Source: Elusimicrobiota bacterium (GTDB taxonomy: Bacteria; Elusimicrobiota; Elusimicrobia; Elusimicrobiales; Elusimicrobiaceae). From it: a stretch of DNA of 30,626 nucleotides. The position numbers were made by a program, and so were the translations under genes. Under the pieces are notes generated by a model. It made no database searches. It saw only the letters and a list, made by a program, of their open reading frames with translations, and was not told the origin of the DNA. Where the stretch lies: contig JAEWSL010000032.1 in assembly GCA_023398295.1 (NCBI GenBank), forward strand, positions 1-30,626, in the 5' to 3' direction. Positions 15,444 through 22,900 of this stretch are shown piece after piece; the stretch's first letter is position 1; the number at the start of each line of letters is the position of its first letter.

Positions 15444-15776
15444 TTATTTTTTATTTAAGCCGTTTATTTTTCCTTCTTTCTTTATATCAACGTGCCATTG
15501 TTTTGTTTTGCCGAAATCTTTTGCGCCCGCCGCGGGAGGCGTTATGTCCTGCGTTTGTGCAAAGGCGCCGCTTATTTTATATGCGCCTATGCTGCAGCTT
15601 GGCGCGCCTTCAAAATATTTTTTTAGGGCTTCATCAATAAGGTTAAATTCCTTTGCGTAAGGCATAAGGTAGTGCCTTCTGTCCAAAAGTTCCAGCAAAA
15701 TTTTATAAAGCTCGGCCCAGGTTCCTTGCGCGGGAATAAAAACTTCCGCTTTTTTGTTGTTGCAGTTTACAGACAT
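15444..15776 (-). CDS. Hypothetical protein, first gene of an orphan pair
   Basis: This is a 110-residue soluble protein of no recognised family. The N-terminus (MSVNCNNKKAEVFIPAQG) looks like a beta strand and the middle is helical (ELYKILLELLDRR). The C-terminus is lysine-rich. I chose the ATG at 15776 over an in-frame GTG nine bases upstream, because AGAGG then sits at proper spacing. A TATAAA box lies just upstream. The 355-base space to the divergent repressor gene carries that repressor's likely operators, so this pair may be under its control. Confidence 0.62.
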   Translation of the reverse strand: MSVNCNNKKAEVFIPAQGTWAELYKILLELLDRRHYLMPYAKEFNLIDEALKKYFEGAPSCSIGAYKISGAFAQTQDITPPAAGAKDFGKTKQWHVDIKKEGKINGLNKK

Positions 15777-15834
15777 ATGCCGCACCTCTTTTTATACTGC
15801 CTTTGACTTCGCATTTTTTCAACCTTACACGGCA

Positions 15835-15955
15835 GCTTAATATCCGCAGGGAGGTGCCGCTTTTTTTGCGGCAGTTCCATTTAAGGTTTTGTTGGGAGAG
15901 CCGTCTCGCAATTGCAAAAAACTTTTGCAGTTGCTTTACCTGCGGATATTTAAGC
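15835..15955. other. Multi-branched inverted-repeat element, candidate structured RNA or DNA cruciform
   Basis: Outer arms at 15835-15850 and 15939-15955 pair over 16 bp with a single bulge. Enclosed are hairpin TGCCGC-T7-GCGGCA (15855-15873) and a 12-bp hairpin at 15908-15934 (GCAATTGCAAAA with TTTTGCAGTTGC, loop AAC) whose only non-Watson-Crick position is a U:G wobble in RNA. A small GAGA/TCTC hairpin lies between. The shape is a closed multi-way junction in a gene-free region. Confidence 0.6.
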
Positions 15956-15993
15956 CTTTTGCCGGATTTGAAAAAGGTCTTATTTCTAAAACC

Positions 15994-16075
15994 GTATCAA
16001 ATCTGATACAATTGTATCAAACTATTTTTAATTTGTCAAATTTTCAGACGATAAAAAAGAATTGACATTTGATAC
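15994..16075. promoter_or_regulatory. Operator cluster and promoter of the XRE repressor gene
   Basis: Half-sites alternate in direction and are spaced exactly 10 bases: GTATCA (15994), TGATAC (16004) and GTATCA (16014). The last two form the perfect 16-base palindrome TGATACAATTGTATCA. A fourth TGATAC (16070-16075) follows directly on a consensus -35 TTGACA (16062-16067). The layout suggests cooperative, autoregulatory binding. The -10 (near 16085) is weak. Confidence 0.65.
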
Positions 16076-16131
16076 TATATTTGTTAAAAAATAAGTAGGG
16101 CGTCCCGCTTTGCGGGGCAAAAGGGGGATAT

Positions 16132-16785
16132 ATGAACCTAGGACAAAAAATTGACCAGCTGCTTAAAACGACGGCTATGACAAAAGTTGAGCTTTCAAGA
16201 AGACTGGGACTTAAAGATTCCAGCGTGATATCCCATTGGGTAAAAAACCGTTTCAAACCCGACAGGGACAATATGGAAAAACTTTCCCATGTTTTTGAAA
16301 AGCCCGTTTCATATTTTGCAGACGACGCCTATACCTACGCCCCGCCGCGTACCGATGAGGAGGAACTGGCCGAAAAAAAGTTTTATGAGCTTCTTTCCTC
16401 CCTTCCGATAACAAAGCATATCGGCGTTTTATGCGAAGTTTCAAAAGAATATTTTGAACTTTCCTATTATTTCCAGCCGGAGGAATTTTTGCCCCTGCTG
16501 CTTGAGGTAAAAAACAAGCCGCCCTTTGCGCTTAAGATAGCCGATAAAAAAGCCTGCCCGTGGGCGCATAACGGGGAATATGCTATTTTCGTAAATACGG
16601 CAGAGCCGCCTTTGGGCAAACTTGTGCTTATAAAAGAGTACGGCGTCTACAGCATAAGAAAAATAATTAAGACGGGCAAAATGCTTATCTTAGAAGATAA
16701 AAGCGGCAAGCAGCGCAGAGTTAAAGCCGGCCGGGCGCAGATTATGGGTCATCTTTTGGCTTTCTACAGGAAGCCCGACGTTTAA
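16132..16785 (+). CDS. XRE-family repressor with a degenerate S24/LexA-like C-terminal domain
   Basis: Residues 7-60 form a helix-turn-helix of the lambda-repressor type (TKVELSRRLGLKDSSVISHWVKNR). Residues 130-213 follow the S24 peptidase fold of CI and LexA (FALKIADKKACPWAHNGEYAIFV, then LVLIKEYG and IMGHLLAF). In active members the first strand carries a serine before M and P and a later strand carries a lysine. By alignment by eye the serine position is occupied by lysine (DKKACPW) and the lysine by arginine (SIRKI). The domain thus probably serves dimerisation without self-cleavage. The ATG at 16132 lacks a strong Shine-Dalgarno, with GGGGGA just upstream. Operators upstream suggest autorepression. 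Confidence 0.82.
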   Translation: MNLGQKIDQLLKTTAMTKVELSRRLGLKDSSVISHWVKNRFKPDRDNMEKLSHVFEKPVSYFADDAYTYAPPRTDEEELAEKKFYELLSSLPITKHIGVLCEVSKEYFELSYYFQPEEFLPLLLEVKNKPPFALKIADKKACPWAHNGEYAIFVNTAEPPLGKLVLIKEYGVYSIRKIIKTGKMLILEDKSGKQRRVKAGRAQIMGHLLAFYRKPDV

Positions 16786-16841
16786 CGCGCCGCATTTTTT
16801 TGCTTTAATTTGTTTTCATTAATAGGACTTAAGGAGGTTTT

Positions 16842-17489
16842 ATGTTTGCGACATTGATGTCAAAAACTTTTTTGCTTCTCGGGTTTTCTCTAGTGCTTGC
16901 TTATATCGGCGGCATAATTGCGCAGCGCTTTATGCAAAAAGTTCTGCAGTTTGGCGCGCCGCAAAAATTAAGAGGTGTTTTCTTAGGCGCAATCATAGTA
17001 AATGTAATCGCTTTTCTTGCGCTTATGTTCCTGCGCGCAAACATTAATTTAAGCCTGGTTTTGCTGGCGGCGTTTACGCTAAGCTCGGGTTTTACGCTGG
17101 GTTTTATAACATTTAGGAGGGGGGACGTAGCCGTAAAAGCGGCCGGCGTTACCGCGCTTACGGTTTTTTTGACCGCGCTTATCGCTATGTACAGCGGCCT
17201 TGATTTTACCTGGCTTGGCAAGTTTTTATTTTTTGCTTTGCTGGGCCTTATCGGCGTAAGCATAGTTACGCTTTTTGTGCGCATAAAAGAGGCGGCGCAA
17301 AAATTCTTTGCCGCTTTCGGCGTGCTTATCTTTACGGGATATCTGCTTTTTGATTTTAATCAGCTTTCAAAAGCAAAAACCATGCTGCCTAACACTTGGG
17401 AAACGGCTTTAACTTTTGCCGTTTCAATTTATCTGGATATAGTTAACCTGTTTTTGCAGCTGATGAATTTGATGTCTTCAAATAATTAA
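16842..17489 (+). CDS. Bax inhibitor-1 (YccA/BI-1) family membrane protein
   Basis: This 215-residue integral membrane protein has about seven hydrophobic segments. The C-terminal signature of the family is present: GYLLFDFNQLSKAK followed by AVSIYLDIVNLFLQLMNLM. Bacterial BI-1 proteins act as pH-sensitive ion leak channels or interact with FtsH; the role here is not known. AGGAGG precedes the ATG at ideal spacing. The next gene starts three bases after the stop, so it forms an operon with msrC. Confidence 0.9.
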   Translation: MFATLMSKTFLLLGFSLVLAYIGGIIAQRFMQKVLQFGAPQKLRGVFLGAIIVNVIAFLALMFLRANINLSLVLLAAFTLSSGFTLGFITFRRGDVAVKAAGVTALTVFLTALIAMYSGLDFTWLGKFLFFALLGLIGVSIVTLFVRIKEAAQKFFAAFGVLIFTGYLLFDFNQLSKAKTMLPNTWETALTFAVSIYLDIVNLFLQLMNLMSSNN

Positions 17490-17492
17490 AAT

Positions 17493-17954
17493 ATGATTAA
17501 CGCTGAAAATAAAACTTTGGAGCAAAGCGCAAAAGCTTTGCTTGAGGGCAAACATACCGCCGTCTCAAATATGGCCAATTTATCGGCTCTTATTTTTGAG
17601 CGCGTAAGCGGCCTTAACTGGGCCGGTTTTTATATTTTTGAAAACGGCGTTTTGACGCTGGGCCCTTTTCAGGGCAAGGCCGCTTGTACGGAAATAGATT
17701 TGTGCCGCGGCGTCTGCGGGAAGGCTGCAAAAGAAGGCAGAACCGTCGTAGTGGAGGACGTGCATAAATTTGAAGGCCATATCGCTTGCGACTGTGCAAG
17801 CAACAGCGAAATCGTCGTGCCGATACTGAAAAAAGACGGTTCTTTGTTCGGCGTTCTTGATATAGATTCCCCCCAGATTGCGCGCTTTGGCCCGCGCGAA
17901 AAAGAATTATTTGAAAGCCTTGCTGAAATTTTTAAGCAGGCCTGCGGCCTGTAA
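17493..17954 (+). CDS. msrC: Free methionine-R-sulfoxide reductase (GAF-domain MsrC)
   Basis: The enzyme reduces free methionine-R-sulfoxide with thioredoxin, repairing oxidised methionine. The 153-residue GAF domain has the family signatures NWAGFYIF, LGPFQGKAAC and GHIACD. The three redox cysteines are C65, C75 and C99, with spacings of 10 and 24 residues matching C84, C94 and C118 of the E. coli enzyme. It follows the BI-1 gene by three bases. In an apparent anaerobe this is an oxidative-damage repair function. Confidence 0.94.
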   Translation: MINAENKTLEQSAKALLEGKHTAVSNMANLSALIFERVSGLNWAGFYIFENGVLTLGPFQGKAACTEIDLCRGVCGKAAKEGRTVVVEDVHKFEGHIACDCASNSEIVVPILKKDGSLFGVLDIDSPQIARFGPREKELFESLAEIFKQACGL

Positions 17955-18003
17955 TATTATCCTTTTTGGCGTATTTATATTTATTTTCTTACCGTCGGCA
18001 GTT

Positions 18004-18059
18004 TTGCAAAGAGGGCGGCTAATTTGTTATTATATAGAGGACCGCTTATTTAAGCGGTC
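18004..18059 (+). promoter_or_regulatory. tRNA-Phe promoter and 5' leader palindrome
   Basis: TTGCAA (18004-18009), an 18-base spacer and TATTAT (18028-18033) form a plausible promoter. The palindrome GACCGCTTA-TT-TAAGCGGTC (18040-18059) begins at the expected start site and ends 12 bases before the mature tRNA. It could be an operator or a hairpin in the precursor. Confidence 0.5.
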
Positions 18060-18071
18060 TTAGTGAAAAAT

Positions 18072-18143
18072 GCCGAGGTAGCTCAGTGGTAGAGCACTGG
18101 TCTGAAAAACCAGGTGTCGACAGTTCGATCCTGTCCCTCGGCA
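18072..18143 (+). tRNA. tRNA-Phe (GAA)
   Basis: Acceptor GCCGAGG pairs with CCTCGGC, D stem GCTC/GAGC, anticodon arm CTGGT-CTGAAAA-ACCAG and T arm GACAG-TTCGATC-CTGTC, with discriminator A. CCA is not encoded; a run of T follows and may end transcription. Confidence 0.96.
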
Positions 18144-18159
18144 TTTTTTTTGCTTCGGC

Positions 18160-18259
18160 TTTTGAGTTTGGGATTCGTTTTCGCGGGCTTAACTATCTGT
18201 TCGCTCACGCTCATTGCCGCGGTAGTCCGCGCCCGCTCAGGTCTCGCCCAAACTCAAAA
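18160..18259. repeat. Interspersed repeat cluster 3, palindromic module
   Basis: Perfect 13-base arms TTTTGAGTTTGGG (18160-18172) and CCCAAACTCAAAA (18247-18259) enclose a second stem GCGGGC/GCCCGC. The T-rich outer arm ending in TTTGGG and the inner TCGCT-CGCTC block recall the palindromes of clusters 2 and 5, although the sequence is otherwise different. No gene is seen between tRNA-Phe and gatC (18144-18499). Confidence 0.75.
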
Positions 18260-18290
18260 TCCTCGCAAAAAATCTGTCTTCTGTTTAACC

Positions 18291-18433
18291 AAAGAAAGCG
18301 AAGCTTGGAATTTGCGCAAATTAGCTTATTCTGTGTATGGCGCGCCGTTGGCGCGCGAGCCAAAAGAAAGCGAAGCTTGGAATTTGTGCAAATTAGATTA
18401 TCCTGTGTATGGCGCGCCGTTGGCGCGCGAGCC
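18291..18433 (+). repeat. Tandem structured repeat units, copies B1 and B2 (72-bp period)
   Basis: Two nearly identical units (AAGAAAGCGAAGCTTGG, AATTTG-GCAAATTAG, CTGTGTAT, hairpin GCGCGCC-GTT-GGCGCGC) are spaced by exactly 72 bases, preceded by the lead CTTCTGTTTAACC that also opens copies A and C. The hairpins are at 18340-18356 and 18412-18428. They differ in stem sequence from copy A but remain fully paired. Confidence 0.88.
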
Positions 18434-18499
18434 AAGAAAAGCAAAAATGCTACAATATATCTGATTAAAAGACCAATTTATATTCCAAACGGATTTTAT

Positions 18500-18778
18500 A
18501 TGTCAATTACTATAGAAGAAATAAGAAAAATCGCCAAACTGGCCAAAATGGAAATTACCGATAAAGAGGCCGAGGCCTATGCCCGCCAGCTTGGCAACGT
18601 TCTGGACTGGGTGGAGGAGCTTAAAAGAGTGGATACTTCCTCCCCAAACGCCGTTTATGAACAGGCCGCGGCAAAAACGCACGACGATACCCCTGTAATT
18701 TTTGAAAACGCGGATAAAATAACGCGCGCTTTCAGCGAAAAAGAAAACTCTTTACTCAAGGTTAAAAAAGTTTTATGA
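18500..18778 (+). CDS. gatC: Aspartyl/glutamyl-tRNA(Asn/Gln) amidotransferase subunit C
   Basis: GatC is the small subunit that wraps GatA and GatB together in the transamidase. The 92-residue protein has the family pattern: IEEIRKIAKLAKMEITDKEA, then LDWVEELKRVDTS near residue 45. The ATG at 18500 is chosen by family length; the same frame stays open far upstream, but only through the repeat units and tRNA. The stop overlaps the gatA start by ATGA. The ribosome binding site is weak (CGGAT). Confidence 0.95.
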   Translation: MSITIEEIRKIAKLAKMEITDKEAEAYARQLGNVLDWVEELKRVDTSSPNAVYEQAAAKTHDDTPVIFENADKITRAFSEKENSLLKVKKVL

Positions 18779-20163
18779 CTATTACCGAAATTGCAAAACA
18801 AATTAAAGAAGGCTCTTTAAGTGCGCTTGAAGCCGTGCAAAACAGCCTTGCCAAAATAAAAGAAACTAACCCAAAAACAAACGCTTTTCTAGAAGTTTTT
18901 GAAGAGGAAGCCCTCTTGCGCGCCAAACAAATTGATAAGAATCCCAAAGAAGGCGCGCTGTGCGGCGTGCCCGTTGCCATAAAAGATAATATTATGTACG
19001 AAGGGCACACCGTTTCCTGCGGGTCTAAAATGCTAGAAAATTATAAAGCGCCCTATAACGCTTTTGTTGTTGAAAAACTGCTTAAAGCCGGCGCAATAAT
19101 TGTGGGCAGGACTAATATGGACGAGTTTGCAATGGGCTCTTCAAACGAAAATTCCGCCTTCGGCGCGGTAAAAAATCCCCTTGACTTGCAGCGCGTGCCG
19201 GGCGGCAGCTCCGGCGGAAGCGCGGCGGCCGTGGCCGCCAAAGCCGTACCGCTTGCGCTGGGCAGCGATACGGGCGGTTCAATACGCCAGCCGGCGGCTT
19301 TCTGCGGTTTATACGGCATAAAACCAACCTACGGGCGCGTTTCGCGCTACGGTCTTGTGGCGTTTGCCTCCAGCGCGGATCAGATAGGCGCTCTAACCCG
19401 CACCTCGGCGGACAGCGAACTTGCTTTAAGCGTTTTAAGCGGTTATGACGAAAAGGATTCCACCTCCGCGCAAAAAGAACCTTATTGCTTCGCGGCGGCG
19501 GACGTAAGCAACTTTACCGTCGGCATACCTAAGGAATTTTTTGAAAATCTTAATCCGCAGATTGCCAATGCGGTCATGGAAGCAAAAAAAGTTTTAGAAA
19601 AGGGGGGCGTTAAATTTAAGGATATTTCTTTGCCTTACGCAAAATACTCCTCCCCCTGTTATTACATTTTGACAAGCAGCGAGGCAAGTTCCAACTTAGC
19701 GCGCTTTGACGGTTTGAGATACGGCAAACACGTAGAAGCCGATAATTTGGAGCAGGCCTACTTAAAAGACAGGGCCTTCTTCGGGCCCGAGGTCAAGCGC
19801 AGGATAATGCTGGGCACCTATTCCCTTGCCAGCGCCCACGCGCAAGATTATTATAAAAAAGCGCAGGCCGTGCGCGCCTTGATAAGACGCGATTTTACGA
19901 CATCCTTTTGCGGCCTTGACGCCATTTTAACGCCTTCAACGCCCAGCACCGCTTTTAAGATAGGAGAGAAAATTGACGATATCATATCCCTCTATCTTTC
20001 CGATTTATACACCGCGCCTGCCAATATCGCCGGCGTGCCAGCTTTAAGCGCGCCCTTTGGCAAAGACGATAAGAACCTGCCCATAGGCATACAATTTTAT
20101 GGTAATTATTTTGAGGAAAATAAGATTTACGCTTTGGCAAAATACTTGGAAAAAACTAAATAA
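18775..20163 (+). CDS. gatA: Glutamyl-tRNA(Gln) amidotransferase subunit A
   Basis: GatA hydrolyses glutamine and passes ammonia to GatB. The 462-residue amidase-signature enzyme has its Ser-cisSer-Lys triad at K70 (VAIKDN), S145 (PGGSSGGS) and S169 (SDTGGSIR). The spacing of 75 and 24 residues is identical to that of the Staphylococcus aureus enzyme (K79, S154, S178). It overlaps gatC and is followed nine bases later by a Nudix gene. Its partner gatB lies far away on the opposite strand. Confidence 0.97.
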   Translation: MTITEIAKQIKEGSLSALEAVQNSLAKIKETNPKTNAFLEVFEEEALLRAKQIDKNPKEGALCGVPVAIKDNIMYEGHTVSCGSKMLENYKAPYNAFVVEKLLKAGAIIVGRTNMDEFAMGSSNENSAFGAVKNPLDLQRVPGGSSGGSAAAVAAKAVPLALGSDTGGSIRQPAAFCGLYGIKPTYGRVSRYGLVAFASSADQIGALTRTSADSELALSVLSGYDEKDSTSAQKEPYCFAAADVSNFTVGIPKEFFENLNPQIANAVMEAKKVLEKGGVKFKDISLPYAKYSSPCYYILTSSEASSNLARFDGLRYGKHVEADNLEQAYLKDRAFFGPEVKRRIMLGTYSLASAHAQDYYKKAQAVRALIRRDFTTSFCGLDAILTPSTPSTAFKIGEKIDDIISLYLSDLYTAPANIAGVPALSAPFGKDDKNLPIGIQFYGNYFEENKIYALAKYLEKTK

Positions 20164-20172
20164 GGGGTTGTT

Positions 20173-20619
20173 ATGGTAACGCCGGAATTTTCCTGCGGAG
20201 GGGTTGTTTTAGACGGAACAAAGGTGCTTCTTGTGCAGGTAAAAAGTATGAAAGGCCGCAAGATATGGACTTTCCCCAAAGGACATATAGAGGCTGGCGA
20301 AACGCCGCGCCAGGCCGCCCTGCGTGAAGTGCTTGAGGAAACGGGACACCGCGCCGCCATACTGCGCCCTCTTCTTAAAGTACGCTACGCTTTTACCTTG
20401 AAAGGGAAATATGTAAAGAAAGTGGTACAATGGTATCTAATGAAGAAGCTGGGGCGTATGGGCAAGCCCGATCCGTCCGAAATTTTGGCGGTAGGCTGGG
20501 TTTCCTTAAACAAAGCCAAAGAAAAAGTGGAATACCCCAGCGATATAAGACTGCTTGAAATTATAGAAAGTTCTCTGCCTTTGCACTATGCCGCCGCCGA
20601 CGACAGCGACGGTTTTTGA
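20173..20619 (+). CDS. Nudix hydrolase
   Basis: The 148-residue protein has a complete Nudix box at residues 37-58: G37, E43, then R51-E52 and E55-E56 in the GX5EX7REUXEEXGU pattern. Members cleave nucleoside diphosphates linked to other groups. The N-terminal SCGGVVLDGTKVLLVQ and WTFPKGH context resembles the Ap4A hydrolase/MutT-like branch; the substrate cannot be fixed. It starts nine bases after gatA with AAGGGG as ribosome binding site, so it is likely co-transcribed. Confidence 0.93.
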   Translation: MVTPEFSCGGVVLDGTKVLLVQVKSMKGRKIWTFPKGHIEAGETPRQAALREVLEETGHRAAILRPLLKVRYAFTLKGKYVKKVVQWYLMKKLGRMGKPDPSEILAVGWVSLNKAKEKVEYPSDIRLLEIIESSLPLHYAAADDSDGF

Positions 20620-20677
20620 TAGAAAGTTTTTTTGCTTCTCGCAGTACCGAATACTTAAATAAACAGGGGTAATAAGT

Positions 20678-20926
20678 ATGAAAATATCACATTATTTTGA
20701 CAGGAACGGCCTTGCTGTTCGCGTAAAGGACAGGAGGGCGGCTTATCTTATTTCGTTCTTCGGCGGTTGGCTGGGAATGCATAAATTCTATCTGGGCAGG
20801 ACTTTTTGGGGCGTAGTTTATTTGGTGCTTTCGTGGACTGTTGTTCCCGCAATCTTGGCCTTTATTGAAACTTTTATTTATTTCTTTATGACTGACGAAG
20901 AGTTTGACTACAAGTACAACCGCTAA
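20678..20926 (+). CDS. TM2-domain membrane protein
   Basis: This 82-residue protein has the TM2 signature: AAYLISFFGGWLGMHKFYLGRTFWGVVYLVLSW is a first membrane segment, a short turn with HKFYLGR, and a second segment, followed by an aromatic helix and an acidic tail. TM2 proteins are small two-span membrane proteins of unclear role. A ribosome binding site AGGGGT lies 13 bases upstream. The gene is followed by repeat cluster 4. Confidence 0.88.
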   Translation: MKISHYFDRNGLAVRVKDRRAAYLISFFGGWLGMHKFYLGRTFWGVVYLVLSWTVVPAILAFIETFIYFFMTDEEFDYKYNR

Positions 20927-20948
20927 TTTAACTTGCGCGCTTTTTTTG

Positions 20949-21092
20949 ACTCGCGCGCCAACGGCGCATGCAAGTAAGCTAATATTCGCAAAGTCCAAGC
21001 TTCGCTTTCTTTTGGCTGAGCGCTTGAGGCACGCTCAACAAGTAAGCTAATTTGTGCAAATGCCAAGCTTCGCTTCTTCGGTTAAACAGAAG
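20949..21092 (-). repeat. Interspersed repeat cluster 4: tandem structured units C1 and C2 (68-bp period)
   Basis: Read on the minus strand, the cluster opens with the lead CTTCTGTTTAACCGAAG and has two units marked by GCGAAGCTTGG (plus-strand CCAAGC at 21063 and 20995, 68 bases apart). C1 ends in a stem GAGCG/CGCTC (21018-21036); C2 ends in GCGCC-AAC-GGCGC. Organisation is the same as in B1/B2 but stem sequences differ. The cluster abuts a terminator at 21093. Confidence 0.85.
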
Positions 21093-21131
21093 AAAAAATC
21101 CCCCGAGCGTTGTTTGTTCGGGGGATTTTTT
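21093..21131. terminator. Bidirectional terminator between the TM2 and PTS genes
   Basis: A perfect 14-bp stem AAAAAATCCCCCGA with its complement has an 11-base loop, A-rich on the left and T-rich on the right. It lies between convergent genes. Confidence 0.88.
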
Positions 21132-21191
21132 CAAACTTCTTTTAAGCGCGCGTAAAACTTTTTTTGCGCTTTTATTTTACGCCTTGAGGGC

Positions 21192-22874
21192 TTAGCTTTT
21201 AAGAGACGATAAATACTCTTCCAGCTTAGGTTTTATCGTGCTTACCTGCGGGCCGTAAATAACCTGCACGCCGTTGCCTTTTATCATTACGCCTAAGGCT
21301 CCGGTTTTCTTAAGGATGTCTTTACTTACCTTAGCGGTATCTAAGACGCTAAGGCGAAGCCTTGTCGCGCAGGCGTCAAGACTTTCCATATTCTCAACGC
21401 CGCCGAGGCCTTCTACTATAAGGGCCATTTTCTCGTCTTTGGAAACAGGGGCGGCGGCCGGCGCGGGAGTATTTACCGCAGCGGGGGCCGCTTGTTCTTT
21501 TTCGCCCTGCTTCTTGGCCAGATAGTCGGACTTAGTGTAGAGCTTTGATTCCTGCTCGTCGGGCTCTCTGCCGGGGGTTTCAAGGTTCCACTTCTTAATT
21601 ACGAAGCAGAACATAAAATAATACATTATGAAATACGCCGCGTATATCGGCAGGAGCATAACCCAATTTGTCTTTGCGTTGCCCTGCAAAATGCCGTAAA
21701 GCGTAAGGTCTATTAACCCGCAGGAGAACGTCGTGCCTACCGCAATTTGGAAAACCTGCGTCAGCACAAAAGACAAACCCGCAAAGCAGCAGTGTATAAC
21801 AAACAAGAACGGAGCCACAAATAAGAAAGTAAATTCAATAGGCTCCGTAATACCGGTAAGAAAAGAAGTTAACGCGGCGGAAAATAATAAACCCGCGACG
21901 ATTTTCTTCTTTGTGGTCTTTGCCATATGATACATTGCCAAAGCCGCGCCGGGCAAACCGGCCATCATTATGGCGTATTTACCGCTCATAAATCTTGCCG
22001 CTTCAATGGAAAATTTATGCACGTCAGGCGAGGCCAGCTGGGCAAAGAAAATATTCTGCGCGCCGTAGACCATATGGCCGTCTATCATCATCGCGCCGCC
22101 CAAACCCGTCTGCCAGAAAGGCATATAAAACACGTGGTGCAGGCCGAAGGGGATTAAGATTCTCTCCATAAAACCAAAGATGAAAGTGCCCGCATAACCG
22201 GATTTTACGACCAGCTGCCCGCTTTCAAGTATAACATGCTGCACATAAGGCCACAGGACATAAGATATCGCGCCCACAAAAATAAAAGCGAAAGCCGATA
22301 TTATAGGCACAAACCTTACCCCGCCGAAGAAGGAAAGCGTGACGGGAAGTTCAATTTTATAAAACCTGTTATGCAGCCAGGCGACGCCCAAACCGGTTAT
22401 AATGCCGCCGAAGACGCCCATCTCCAAGGTTTGTATGCCAAGAACATTGCCTATCGTGCCCGCTACTACGGTGGACGCTAAAGCGCCGTCGGGCAAAATT
22501 TGGCCGGAAAAAACCAAAAGGCATTTTATAGTGGTATGCATTATTATAAATGCGATAGCGGCAGAAAGAACGGCAACGGCCTTTTCTTCCTTAGCCATAC
22601 CAAGCGCAACAGCCATAGCAAATATTAAGGGCAAGTTTGCAAACACCGCGCCGCCGACAGAGCTCATTATCTGAAACACATAATTAAGCACCGTGCCCGC
22701 GCCCATAATATTTTCAAGCCCGTATTGCGCTATTGTGTTCGGGTTGGAAAAAGATGCGCCTATTCCCAGCAACAAGCCCGCAACGGGTAATATTGAAACC
22801 GGCAGAAAAAACGAACGCCCTACTTTTTGCAGAATAGTAAGGATTTCATTTCCTCCAGTTGATTTGAAAGACAT
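21192..22874 (-). CDS. PTS glucose/maltose-type EIICB component
   Basis: This 560-residue sugar permease imports and phosphorylates a hexose. Residues to about 450 are the EIIC membrane channel (GLHHVFYMPFWQT, ITEPIEFTFLFVAPFLF), then comes an Ala/Pro linker and a C-terminal EIIB domain with the phosphorylated cysteine C502 in LDACATRLRLSV. It is of the PtsG/MalX group; glucose is the likeliest substrate. EIIA is not fused and would come from elsewhere. The ATG at 22874 is chosen because GGAGAG sits seven bases before it; an upstream extension would need a non-standard ATT start. A palindrome overlies the promoter start region. Confidence 0.93.
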   Translation of the reverse strand: MSFKSTGGNEILTILQKVGRSFFLPVSILPVAGLLLGIGASFSNPNTIAQYGLENIMGAGTVLNYVFQIMSSVGGAVFANLPLIFAMAVALGMAKEEKAVAVLSAAIAFIIMHTTIKCLLVFSGQILPDGALASTVVAGTIGNVLGIQTLEMGVFGGIITGLGVAWLHNRFYKIELPVTLSFFGGVRFVPIISAFAFIFVGAISYVLWPYVQHVILESGQLVVKSGYAGTFIFGFMERILIPFGLHHVFYMPFWQTGLGGAMMIDGHMVYGAQNIFFAQLASPDVHKFSIEAARFMSGKYAIMMAGLPGAALAMYHMAKTTKKKIVAGLLFSAALTSFLTGITEPIEFTFLFVAPFLFVIHCCFAGLSFVLTQVFQIAVGTTFSCGLIDLTLYGILQGNAKTNWVMLLPIYAAYFIMYYFMFCFVIKKWNLETPGREPDEQESKLYTKSDYLAKKQGEKEQAAPAAVNTPAPAAAPVSKDEKMALIVEGLGGVENMESLDACATRLRLSVLDTAKVSKDILKKTGALGVMIKGNGVQVIYGPQVSTIKPKLEEYLSSLKS

Positions 22875-22900
22875 AGTCTGCTCTCCGTTTATCAAAAATA

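Noticed and set aside
15803..16006. 67-residue plus-strand ORF
   Set aside because: It spans the multi-hairpin element, has no ribosome binding site and its composition is not protein-like.
18291..18433. Tandem repeats as a CRISPR array
   Set aside because: Only two units with a 72-base period, no unique spacers between constant repeats, and the variable part is a hairpin. No cas genes are present.
18086..18499. N-terminal extension of gatC through upstream sequence
   Set aside because: The frame is open by chance through tRNA-Phe and the repeat units. GatC family length and the ATG at 18500 fit the normal start.
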